From assembly GCA_018806985.1 (NCBI GenBank), contig JADANN010000108.1:3782001-3846000 (forward strand): DNA of 64,000 bases. Direction: 5' to 3'. Numbering within the stretch: position 1 is the stretch's first letter; each line of letters opens with the position of its first letter. A model generated the notes under the pieces. It ran no database searches. It was not told the origin of the DNA and saw nothing but the letters and a program-made list of their open reading frames with translations. Shown one piece after another: positions 39,256-49,957 of the stretch. The position numbers were made by a program, and so were the translations under genes. This DNA comes from Angiostrongylus vasorum (lineage: Eukaryota > Nematoda > Chromadorea > Rhabditida > Metastrongylidae).

Positions 39256-42200
39256 ATGGCTAAAAAGGCCAGTGACCCTCCCATGAAGGATTCTCGAGAT
39301 GTTGAAAGTCTGAGTGAACTTCTCGACGATGCCTTGAAAGGGTTTACAGGGTACGTTTGTTTATGTTCCCGTCTATTTGTTTGGTGGTAGTGGTTCTCCT
39401 AAAAGGTTTCTTCTGCAAATCAGTCGTTAAAATGCATTTAGGCGGCCACGAACTACTGATGATGAGCTCGATGAAATCATGGCTGAGCAGGACCAAGCTG
39501 CAGCTCAAAAAGCTGCTGGAGACTTCCAAGCTATGCTCCAACAGATGGTGAAAGTTCAAGAGGTACAGACAGTTCACTCACATTGAAGTAAATGTACCTT
39601 TGTTGCAAGTGATAGCTTTGTGTCTCGTCGTCCATGAAGTTCTATTGAATTAGGAAGCTCTGCGTAAGGCGGAAGACTCCGACCAACGTTTACCCGAATG
39701 CAGTAAAGAAGCAGCGGATATGATCGAGGCTATGAAAGCCCTCATGGAAAGCAGTGGAAAGGTACAGTGGTCTAGTCTCTCTTCCGTTTTCCTGTTCCGC
39801 TGCATACGCCGTGTCGAACTGTTTTCTTTTCTGGATTGCTAATGCCACTTCTCATGATGATTTCATTGCTGGACTCGATATGCTCAAATCACCGGACTCT
39901 CAAATGGAACCTGTTATGTCCATTATCCTCCAGGTGATCGTTACGTTTCAGCTACATTTAGGTTAGTCTTCCAATGATTCATATCCTTCCAATGAAACAT
40001 CACTCTTACAAACTGGCGTAGCTCTTGTTAGAGACGAAGTAGGACTCCTCAGTTGCACGGGGGAGAGTGGGAACTCGTCGAGGTTTTAGTACAAAAGCGC
40101 TTGAAAACTGCGGTGAAAGGAATGCTTGTTTCGCTAGCACACTTCTAAGATTCACTTAGTTGTTTTTGATACTTTTCTAAGGTTTTCATGCTCCTTCGGT
40201 TGAAGTTTTGCTTGTCAAACTTGTTACATATTTTGTTGTCCTAGGTGTTCTCAAAGAGTTGTTCACTTTATGGCAAAAGTACTGGTAGACTTCGACTTTG
40301 TTGTTACGTGGATTTCATAGTGCGGGAATTCCTTCGAAAAGTGCCTGCGAAATTCTACGATTGTCCTTATCTGCCCAAAAAAATGCTTCCCTTTCTCCAG
40401 GATTATACGTAGCGTTTGGAGCATATCCTACATAAGATTTCAATTTGGTTACAACATCTGCGAGATTCCTTTAAAATATGGAGTACAAAAGTATGTAAGT
40501 CCCATGACCGACTTTCCATGAATCTCGGCATTGATCGGACAATTCTTTATATACTCTTTGAGCAAGTACGAGGTGTTATTCTATTTCTTTATTTATGAAC
40601 AAGTTGACGTTTCGGCTGATTTCGCCTTCCTCAGAGCCGCGTTCTTCGAGTTTTCCACTGAATTTGTCAGGTAGGAACCAACCGCACAGAGTTCAAATGG
40701 ACGCGTACTGTTGCGTGACATGTTGGTTGGTCTCCACGTGAGTGGAAGACTTGTAGAATGCAACTCTGAGGATGGCCAAATCCGGCGAAATGTCAGATTG
40801 TTCGTAACAAGAATATGAAATGTAAAAAGTATGTGTACAGAAGAAGAAGTGAGATGGATATTTGCTTCTAACTCAGTGGTAATGCTTGAGGAGCCCCTGA
40901 TATCTTAAAGATTATGCAGAAGTAGATCAATGAAGATCCTCACTGAACCTCGGCGTTGATAATCACTATTTTCACTGGCAAGCTTACATGTAGTTGTTAG
41001 AAATCTTTATTGCGGCTGAACAGTTTCCATAAAGCAAGCCTTCTGATTTTGCTGATTGTGAAGAGAAGTCGATGTGTAAACAAGTTCTTTAATGTTTTGC
41101 AGTTTAACCTATTCTCTATAGGGATAAATGTTAAGCCTGTTTCAAATGTGGTCTGTTCTAGACTTTGGCGTCTAAGGCAGTCATGTATCCTCCTCTGAAA
41201 GAGATCCATGACAACTATCCAAGCTTTTTTGCTGAAAATGGCGCATCTCTTGATTGTGAAACCAGACAGCGATATGAAAAGCAGTATGAGGTTTGTTTCT
41301 CTTTCGGGAAACGATTCAGTGTTTATGTTTATCTTTCTTAAGGCATATGGACCTCTCCATAGAACTACAGTGTTCATCTTCGTAATCTTCAGTTTTTGTT
41401 AACGTATGTAGTTGTCAGTATCTGTTTTAGAAATTTTTACAAACTTCCTTATGTTTATGCATTCGGCAAACTCGAAATATAGCAACAGATTACAAATAGT
41501 TTTGGTTTCGCCTCTGCCATGGGTGTGGCGTCGGTTGCTTTGGGTACCCTTCGTTGCTGGGACTCGGCTCGGGCGAGCGGGTGTTTATCCATGGATGTCT
41601 CGGGGAGGCTGTCCGAGGACTTGGGTTTCGCAGAAGGGCGGATTTTCTAGCCAGTTGTTCATATCGCTTTGAGAAATGAAATTCTCTTAATATTTTTTCC
41701 TTGAGATCATGCTTTGACTTGATAAGTCTGAGGTAGCTGAAGTATAAGCAAGACCCACTACACTTATAAAGTGTTCAGGTTTGCATCAGTCCATACCTCA
41801 ACTTGTGTAAAATGTCTTGAACGTACATTTCTATTCAGAAACAAAAAAGAAAGGAACATAGAACTGGATTATGATTGAAAGTTCTTGTTGCTTTTGATGC
41901 ATACATTATTTAAGTAGAAAAACACGTGTTTTACGCCTATGTTAGGACATTTTTTTAAGAAGATGTACTGTATATTGTCGAGTTGCTTTAGATTCTTGGA
42001 AAGATTTGTCGTGAATTCGAAAATCAACCAGATGATTCGCAAGATTTTGCGCGGTGTTCTAATGGCTCCGTTGAAGACAAGGTGGAAGTCCTTCCCGTTT
42101 TAGCATATGGTTTTGAAATGTTTCCGTCGACTCACGAATTCAGGGTGGTATGGCCAGCAATCTTTCGCAGATGTCTAACTTTGAAGTTCTTGGGAAATTG

Positions 42201-42413
42201 CTTGTTGAATTACAATCTTATGGTTATCCTCCAAAGGAGTTAACAGGGGAGCTTCCTGCTGGTATAATTCAATTTTTATCTAAGAAGAACTGAAGACGTT
42301 TTAGGAAATGCCGTAATATGCTGTTGTTTATAGGTTGGGCAGTCGATGACAGTACTGGCCTGCCAAAGATCAGTGATGTTTCAGCTGCTGCAAATGCTTG
42401 TACATTGATGTGA
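39256..42413 (+). CDS. prx-19: PEX19, peroxisomal membrane protein receptor/chaperone (279 aa, 8 exons)
   Basis: Farnesylated cytosolic receptor that binds newly made peroxisomal membrane proteins and delivers them to PEX3. Exons: 39256-39350, 39442-39562, 39654-39761, 39835-39933, 41162-41290, 41992-42081, 42144-42261, 42334-42413. The phases join to 279 codons, close to the metazoan family length. Seen: acidic N-terminus with SLSELLDDALKGF (PEX3-binding type helix), coiled AEQDQAAAQKAAGDFQAML, then the conserved blocks FIAGLDMLKS, MEPVMSIILQ, MYPPLKEIHDNYP, YGYPPKELTGELP and a C-terminal CTLM CaaX box for prenylation. Exon 4 lacks an AG acceptor: TTTTCTGG precedes ATT where TAG is expected. 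Intron 4 carries hammerhead-like repeats. Probably the first gene of an operon with the ABITRAM-like gene. Confidence 0.93.
40606..40794. repeat. Two opposed family E motifs in PEX19 intron 4
   Basis: Minus-strand copy at 40634-40606 (CTGAGGA, GGC/GCC stem, GAAACGTC) and plus-strand copy at 40766-40794 (CTGAGGA ... CGAAATGTC), about 130 bp apart. Confidence 0.4.
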
Positions 42414-42800
42414 GGCGTTAGTTTTTCTTGCTGTAGGAACAGTGGTTTACTCAAGAATCCTTGATTTCTCATCGTATGCTCGGAAAGGGCATTTGTTTCA
42501 TGTACTTTAGTTGCTCAGAAGTTCTTTTAACCATCATTATCGATATGGTTTTGCTTTGGCTTTTCATTGATTGAAAGACATATCTCGAAAATTTGTTTCC
42601 CGATTATTTCCCAGTATGACACAATGTTGTACACCTTTTCTTCCTCGTTTAGCATCTTCTTGCTTATTTTAGTTGTACTGGATTAATACATTTATTGTTC
42701 AATCTTCGAACTTTGTGATGAACGTGATTCCGTATTTACCATACGATTTCTTCTGTTTCGATTACATATGGGATCATTCAATCAATCAACCAATCAATCT

Positions 42801-42807
42801 TCTTTAG
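42801..42807 (+). promoter_or_regulatory. Possible SL acceptor between PEX19 and ABITRAM-like gene
   Basis: TCTTTAG ends nine bases before the ABITRAM-like ATG in the 403-bp gap after the PEX19 stop. In a nematode operon this would be the trans-splice site of the second message. No AATAAA was found in the gap, so PEX19 polyadenylation would use a variant signal. Confidence 0.4.
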
Positions 42808-42816
42808 CTTGTTTGA

Positions 42817-44042
42817 ATGTCTTTTTCGTACTTATCAACTGTTGACCGCACTTACAAGCGATTTGCTTGTGAGGATTACGATAACATCGCACACCTTCAT
42901 CATCCCAGTGGCGTTAGCGTTCTTGTACTTCGAAAGTTGAGTTCTTCTGATCTATTAATAAGATTCTGGTGTAAGTGAACAGTATCGGCACTTAGAGTAC
43001 TTGGAATGATCCCAAGATGATTGCTGATAGCAATGGTAGATAGAAAACTAGCTGAGAGACAGGCGAAACGAAGGACCTGCATGGTGTGGTGGCGAACGCC
43101 TTAGCCCCCGGAAAGGGTAACAGCGCGTTCGTTCCTACTGCATGCACCTGCGGTTCGGAGGTTTGCATATATCTCAACATCGTTGTGGTCCGAAGATTGT
43201 TGTCGTTTCCACCGTCGTGGATAAGTTTTCTTCGTAAGTAAATATTTAGACGGGAAAAAAGTCAAGAACATGTGAGCTATTGGGTTCCTTATTTGTATTA
43301 TCAAGTCCTTTATAGTAGATTAACAAACTGCAATTACAGCATCTATCCAGTGAAGTAGTTAAGGTAGATTTTGGAAATACGAAGAAAACAGGTCTATCCA
43401 GAAATGATCATGTTGTCGTAGGCAAAGGGAAAAAGGTATGGTTATTCTGGTCTTCCAAATTCAGTTTGCTTTATAATTTTTGAGGTGTTCTTCTTAATTA
43501 TCTAGGGTGGCCTTCATCTCCAGAAAGAAACACGTATATGTGTGATTCACTGTAAAGATGGTGAGGAGGTCATCGTACGAGCAGGAGTTAGAGGTGTCCT
43601 GGTTGAGGTCTCGTGGTTTTAGTTACTTTCTGACCTTAGGGTCAGGTCTCGTGGTTAGGTAGTGAAGTGTTTTCACTTTCAGGTTAACGAGCGTCTAATT
43701 GACAATCCAGATCTTGTTAGAATTGCTTCGGAGAATCAGGTATGGTAAAGTATAACCGTTTCAAACACCAAAGACGTCTAAGCGTTCGTAGCTTTTACTT
43801 CCAAATTTCCATCCACTTGTTTTTACAGTGGCTATATCTGCCCCAGTCTCCCATATTCTGATACAACCCTGGAGATCTGTACGCTTTTTCAGGGCTACAT
43901 AGCGATAATCGCTTTTGGGGCAGGTAAAAGGAAACCGGATGAATTCGTCACCGAGCTTCCAGAGAAGCGAGTGTTTTTCAGAGACTATGAGACTTGTTAT
44001 TTGGAAACGAACGGATCTAATGAAGATGAACAATTACAATAA
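42817..44042 (+). CDS. ABITRAM/Simiate (FAM206)-like protein (170 aa, 5 exons)
   Basis: Homologue of ABITRAM (Simiate), described in vertebrates as an actin-binding, nuclear-speckle-associated regulator. Exons: 42817-42924, 43340-43435, 43506-43607, 43683-43739, 43893-44042. All join in phase 0, giving 170 residues against about 181 in human. Seen: CEDYDNIAHLHHPSGV, corresponding to the family CEDHC..HSNR segment; RICVIHCKDGEE; VRAGVRGVLVEVNERL; GYIAIIAF. The tail is acidic. The C-terminal two thirds match clearly. The N-terminal exon and its donor (GTACTT) are less certain. Intron 1 carries half of a family-C SINE. It starts about 400 bp after the PEX19 stop on the same strand, which fits the downstream gene of an operon. 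The nematode role is not known to me. Confidence 0.85.
43030..43190 (+). repeat. Family C SINE monomer in ABITRAM intron 1
   Basis: Single arm: GGCGAACGCCTTAGCCCCC, GCGCGTTCGTTCC, GTTTGCATATATCTCAAC. Confidence 0.7.
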
Positions 44043-44584
44043 CCTTTATGTTAGCTTGCTGTTTAGAACATCCTTTTTAGACCCACCATTACGTGTTCTT
44101 GAAATAACAAACTTTTTTGAGGGTACATTTTCAGCCTTCTTTGTAACCCAGATAAAAATCAGTTAAAGGTCCTGTTTTCGCCACCCCAGTTACGAAGTTT
44201 TCTGGTTTGGTAAACGTTGTCACAACACAGACTTCCCCGTTATTGTTGCTACTGTTGTTGTCGTCGTTCTTGTTACCATGTATGTTAGTGGAAATACATT
44301 CACCATGAATAAAACTATACGATTTCCTGACTTTAGCATAGTATTCTAGACTCTGACTAAGGAATGACATATCGATATCAACTATGTTTTTCTTTAAATA
44401 GTGGTAAAATTGGATATTGTATGACCTTAGTGAGAACCGGTGCTCAATTTCTCTTCATATATAGCTCCAAGATTAATACACAACGCCAAGACGTATTTAT
44501 ACCATGCATGCGTAAGAGGGGGAGCGGAGTGCATTGCATCCAATATGTCTGTTTGCAGTGGACTGTTCTGCTACACAGAGCTTT

Positions 44585-44816
44585 TTTCACCGCACCTTTT
44601 GTGACCCTTGTTGATCAGAGGGAGATTTGCCACTAAGCGACCAGTTTGAAACCAGGACGGCTGTAGCTCCTGCTGTTGACTTACTATTAGCTGGGTTTCC
44701 TGATGAAAACGACAGACTCCTCAGTTTAGGAGACCCTGCCGTAAGGATGAGTGTACATCGCAGCCCGACACCCACGAACACCTCCCAGCCACGATGAGGC
44801 AGTACACCGTTGGAAG
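44585..44816 (+). mobile_element. Family B element, 5' truncated
   Basis: Matches from about TTGATCAGAGGGAGATTTGC through the CTTCCTGATGAAAAC junction to the GATGAGGCAGTACACCG end. Confidence 0.65.
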
Positions 44817-44863
44817 ATAGCAATTACTTGGTAACTCTAATTGTTATCAACTAATTAACAGGA

Positions 44864-45135
44864 ATGGCGCGTTTGGCGCAGTGGCTGGAGGCACCACTGC
44901 GACACACACGTGGAACCGATGCCCGCACCCATGGCACACCAAGGCTTCCATCCCTCCGGGGTTGGAAAATTGGTAACAGACTTGTCTTGGAGGATAGCAG
45001 CACTGGTTCGATACATCGATGGGCACCGCGAGTCATTGTAAAGGCACATATGCATTCAATCACCTCCAACGATACTTAATGAAGTCGAATGCATGGCGCA
45101 TCCCTCAGGGGATTGATCAACGCCGAGAGCTTTAT
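44864..45135 (+). repeat. Family A SINE
   Basis: Full-length copy; head GGCGCGTTTGGCGCAGTGG, tail AACGCCGAGAGCTTTATC. Confidence 0.75.
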
Positions 45136-45371
45136 CTTTTTATCTAATTAACAGAAGTCTTTTTTCCGGACAAGTTCATCGCCCGCTAACATAACTAGTG
45201 AAAGGTCTGCTCCAATTGCTATGATGCATCGTGGTTATCATTTGAACTGGGCAGATATTGTATGCAGATAAGGCGTGTAAAAAATATAATCAATAAAAGC
45301 TGCAAAACTCTTCCAACTGCTAACAGCAGTGTGCGTAGTATGGTGTTTTACAGTAAAAAGGATAAAAGGAC

Positions 45372-45634
45372 AAAGCTCTCGGTGATGATCAATTCCCGAG
45401 AGATGCGCCATGCGTGCGACTTCATTAAGTATCGCTTGGAGGTGACCGAATGCATATCTAGCCTTTACAATGAGTCACCGTGGTCTACCGATGTAATGAG
45501 CCAGTGCTGCTATACTCCCAGACTAGTAGCAATTTGCGACCCTGGAGGATGGAACACTTGGTGAGCCATGAGCGCGGGAATCCATTCCATGTGTGTATCG
45601 CAGGGCGCCTCCGACGGCTGCGCCACACGCGTCC
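45372..45634 (-). repeat. Family A SINE, opposite to the copy at 44.9 kb
   Basis: Full-length copy facing the previous one across about 240 bp, so the two could pair as an inverted repeat. Confidence 0.75.
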
Positions 45635-46869
45635 CTACGTGCAGATATTAAAACACCGAAATACACTCGGCATAGGATGCGAAATACTTCCACGTGCTGA
45701 CTACAGTGTATATCATTTATACCAATAGAACGATAGAGTAAAGTCACCTCTACAATTCTGCCATGTTCGCAACCTCTAAGGCATTCTACTTGTTGAAAAC
45801 TACACTTTTGTTGTGAAAAAAATGAGGAGGTCGGCAGGTGGTGAGAAATTGGCCGTTTTCCATTCGGAAGGTCCGTTATGCGACAGACCAAGTGATGACG
45901 TATGTGCGCATCTTTATTTTACTGCTCTTCTTAAGATGGCCAGTTAGCTCGAGGGATTAGCTGTTTGGCTGTCCCGTGCCAGTGGTTCAGGGTGACCGCG
46001 AACCAGTTCCCATGAAATAACTCGATATTTCTGAAAACCTTACTAGTGTCATAGGAAAAGTATTTTCGCAAGAAACTCTGACCAATGTGTTTCGACGAAG
46101 AGAATATGGTGAGTATTAAGATGTCAAACTTTAATAATGATAAGTTACGGCTATGCAAACGATCTGCGCTGTTCAGCATGGGCACAGTACAGTCGAAATT
46201 CTACTGAGAACACGATTTTGCAAAGTATTAAGAGCACTAGGAGCGACATTATCGGATCAGCGGAGAGAAGGAGGAACTACCTACTCCGACCTGTTTATAG
46301 TAAGTATTATGGAAGAACTCTTTCTCTGAATGTACCTCACTAGAGAAGTGAGTGAATAAGGGAAGTCGAGAAAAATGAAGGAAAACAAAGAAAGAAGGCA
46401 AATGAAAAGAAACCTAAGCAATATCACATGAACATGGATTTCGTTGACCAATGTGAGTCAGATGACAACGACTGGTGTTAGTAACTAGTGCCTGTCCCAT
46501 ATTTTTTTAAGCCTACTTTCATTCAAGCTCAAAATGATTAGTCGATATAGTGTTTTATTCATAAGATCATAGAAGGCTGGAAAGCTTCATTGTGGCTAAC
46601 GTTTCGTTCCCGTCGCATCTTCCCAGAAGTGCAGTGTTTCGAGTTGAGTGCCCAGGATTCATTCCTTACGATGTGTGAACCTTTCAAATCGCAGTGAATA
46701 GAACTGAGTGCACTGGGACACAACACGTTCTGAGAGCTTTCGTCGACTGTATAGCACATAAAACCACGATGAAGATAAAGTCGAACTATTCCATATGGAA
46801 GGAGAATAGTTCTATGGCAGGAGTTATAACTTATACCTTTGCTAGAATTTAATCCTAGGAAAGGAAGGA
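45635..46869. other. Intergenic DNA, nothing recognised
   Basis: No conserved exon seen on either strand. Confidence 0.45.
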
Positions 46870-47150
46870 GGGTAAGGGTAGCGCAGTATTAGTGATGCTG
46901 TCGATCAGGAAGCAAAAGCGCTAGTTCGTCGACTCCTTCCCCGACACTACCTCAATCCACGTCCTAACGTCTTGGCTCCGCTATCGCCAAAATTGCAACG
47001 AGGTTCAGCTCAACCACATTCTAGGACGTTCGCCATGAAAACGAAAAAAATCTTTAAGTAACAGCCGGATCCACGGACACAATCTTCGAGACCATCGTGG
47101 ATGGTGCGAGGAAAACTCTTCACGGCAGGAATGACTCCTCCCGTGTCAGA
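46870..47150 (+). repeat. Family D SINE, diverged
   Basis: A-box GGGTAGCGCAGTATTAGTG and CGCTAGTTCGTCGACTCC; 3' part eroded. Confidence 0.55.
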
Positions 47151-47429
47151 TTATAAAAAAGGGCGTACCGTTGCAAATTAAAGGCTAAACGTTCCAGATA
47201 TCTATCTTCAGAAGATTTCAAGCTGATAAACCATTGTGAAGCTATGCAAGCCGTTGACACCACTTATGCACAGGGTCCTGTGAGAAGAGATAAAAGGACT
47301 CCTTAATGGTATTCGAATAAAATTACTGACTCATGATGCAGAAAAAGTAGAAGAGCGTTTGCAGCGTCTCTCGAAACCGCCAGTTAACAAGATAGAAATT
47401 ACCGCTTTGTATCATGTAAACGGAATAGT

Positions 47430-47800
47430 CGGTCGTTAATCATATCCGCTCCATTCCAGTCGGCGATGCCAATGTGCGCTTCGCTAGACATCTCCCCAAC
47501 CAAATTGTGGTGTTGAAATCGTTAATCATAGGATTGTTGCGATAACGATTGCGAGCTTCTATGTGGACCTTATCGAAGTCGTCTTCGTCAAAAATTGATG
47601 TTAGGACACATGCAACAACGACCATCAAATCTCATTGGCCCACATCTTTCTTCCCGTACCTGCCCGATACGGATCGCAACTAGTTTGAAAGAATCTTCTG
47701 CGAGCACTTGTACCGTTTCATGTTCCGAAGAACACTTCTTTCCCAGTATCAAAATACCGTCACTGGTATCATCTCGTCTCAGTCTGACACGTGATATCAC
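47430..47800 (-). mobile_element. RTE-like endonuclease fragment, divergent
   Basis: The minus strand carries FKLVAIRIGQV, RCGPMRFDG, NINFDEDDFDKVHIEARNRY and a GMERI segment. These line up in order with the LTTRIGRL ... YAPTSSY ... FYMDLEK ... GLEWNE part of hookworm RTE endonucleases, but in two frames. Confidence 0.45.
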
Positions 47801-48498
47801 GTTTAACCTTTTTAGGCTTTAGTGCACACCCCTAGACTCTCGTTTAGTGTGGTATAATAAGGTGGAAGTGGTATAGATCGTGTAAAATCAGCTACATATA
47901 CGGTGTTTATTAATAGCTGATAGGTTCTCACACCACTGAGTGCTTACAGGTCTGGATGTGTTCCTCTAGGTACTCAGCGCGCTTATTGGACCGTATTTCT
48001 TCCGTCACAGGGAATTTTAGATGTACATAAGAGTATCCATATTAGGTCGTTTATAAAAGTATAAAAATCTGGAGATAATTTCGAAAGTATTAAGAATGGA
48101 TCCAACTATGTTGACAAAAATGTTACAAGCAGTGTTTGCACAGATATACCCATAGCGCCCGGTTCGCATGAGCATGGTCTTCCCTTTATCTGCTGTGGAT
48201 CTGCGTGTGCTAGGGTTTAAAAACCTTGCTCACAAATCGGCATTCTGAAGAACAAACCTTGTTATCAGTTCTACAGTAGGAATATAACAGCACAGTAGAG
48301 ATAGCGTGAAGTGGAAAATATGCGTTCAAAATTCTCTGATTGATCCTATCTATGTTAAAATGAAATGTTCAGTCTTATCTAGCTTCCAAATCAACATAAC
48401 CTTTTCAGTAATTGTTTATCCTTCTTGCTTTATCAGTAGTCTCGCTTATTTTTTGTCTTCGAAGGTCCACTTGTAACTCTTACTCACATTTTTTACTT

Positions 48499-48693
48499 GG
48501 ATGGCCCGTCCTCACCGTCCTCACTGGTTGTGTGAGTCCCTAGCATAACCTCCATTTTTTGGAGATTTACTGGTTTAGTTATTGTGGTTCCTTGGAGGCG
48601 CGAGGTCAGTCTAGGCAAAGTCTGCTCCCAGGTCGCCACCAGCACAGGTAGTCGCCGCACTTGTGGATCAGAGGGAGATTCGCCACCATGCGA
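48499..48693 (+). mobile_element. Family B element, 3' truncated
   Basis: Matches from the GGCCCGTCCTCAC start to GCCACCATGCGA, then stops before the deletion junction. Confidence 0.65.
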
Positions 48694-48825
48694 GTAACAC
48701 ATTTTCCTTCACATTCACATTTTTAATTGGGTTCAGTGCGCATTTCTGCTCCTCAAATCATTCCCGTTGAAGGGTGATTGCTAATGGGACCGTTAGGGTA
48801 AAAGGAGAGAGAAGGGCAAAGCAAG

Positions 48826-48950
48826 TCACTCAATAGTGCAGTGGTTAACACCTGAGCCCCCCAGAAAAGGTAATCGCGGTTTCGAATCTGGCAGTCTCAG
48901 CTTTACAAATATGTCAGGATTATTGCATTTGTGTTTCTTATTCATATTGT
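48826..48950 (+). repeat. Family C-related SINE with clear tRNA-like head
   Basis: AGTGCAGTGGTTAACACCTG (A box) and CGCGGTTTCGAATCTGGC (B box), then a family-C-like CTTTACAAATATGTCAGGAT tail. Confidence 0.6.
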
Positions 48951-49388
48951 TAATGATGTTATAAACAACGAGAAATGGAAATCGAAAGAGTAGCCAGATG
49001 GGAAGCAGTCGTAATGTCAACGCGTATAAACAAACAGCTGCTCTTCCATAAACACAATTCTATAAATAAATCAGTTGGTTGGACAGAAATGAAACCGAAA
49101 TGAAAAAGAAACACGTAATGAATTTCGAACCTCTACACGTTCACCTACATCGAATCATTTCCCACAGGTTCCAAAATCACGGGTGCTCATCGGAAAGCTC
49201 CCAGTACTTATGAAATCGAAGTCGATTTCAAACACAGCTCCATCTTCAGGGCTGGCAAAGCTTCAAACCGGGAATTGGATTCTGATCGAGACGCGTACCA
49301 TCACGATTTAAATAACCAATCCCCACCGTGACGACTATAAAAAATAGCATGGATAGTAATAGATAGACTATGTTAAAGAGGTACACAG

Positions 49389-49664
49389 GGTGCGTGTGGC
49401 GCAGTGGTTGGAGGCCCCTAAAACACAGACGTGGAATTGATCCTCGCGCCCATAGCCCACCAAGCCTTCCGTCCCTCCGGGGTCGGAAAAATTGGTACCA
49501 GACTTGTGTGCGAGGATAGCAGCACTGGCTCGATACATCGGTAAGCCAGCGCGAGTAGTTCTAAAGGCCAGATATGCATTCAATCACCTCCAACGATACT
49601 TAATGAAGTCGAATGCATGGCGCATCCCTGAGGGATTGATTACCGCCTACCGCCGAGAGCTTTA
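49389..49664 (+). repeat. Family A SINE (first of a tandem)
   Basis: Well-preserved head GCGTGTGGCGCAGTGGTTGG, tail ACCGCCGAGAGCTTTATC. Confidence 0.75.
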
Positions 49665-49681
49665 TCCTTTTTATGTTAGAG

Positions 49682-49957
49682 AGTTGCGGATACCGCAGTG
49701 ACTAGAGGTGCACTGCAATTCACTGGTGTTCTCTGGTTCGATCCCGCGCCCTGGGCTGGCCAAACCTTCCATTCATCCGGGGGGCAGCAAATTGCTAAGA
49801 GACTTGTCTAGATGGATAGCAGAACCGACTTGATCCGTTCGCAGGTCACCACAAGTCACTCTAGAGGCACAAATAGGCGTTGACTAACCTCTAACGATGC
49901 TTGATAAAGTCGATTGCATGACGTATCCCTCGGAGATTGATCAACGCTGAATATTTC
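49682..49957 (+). repeat. Family A SINE (second of a tandem, older)
   Basis: Starts 17 bp after the first copy and is more diverged (ATACCGCAGTGACTAGAGG ... TCAACGCTGAATATTT). Confidence 0.7.

Noticed and set aside
41412..41672. 86-codon frame in PEX19 intron 5
   Set aside because: GC-rich patch inside an intron; the PEX19 exons on both sides join in phase without it.
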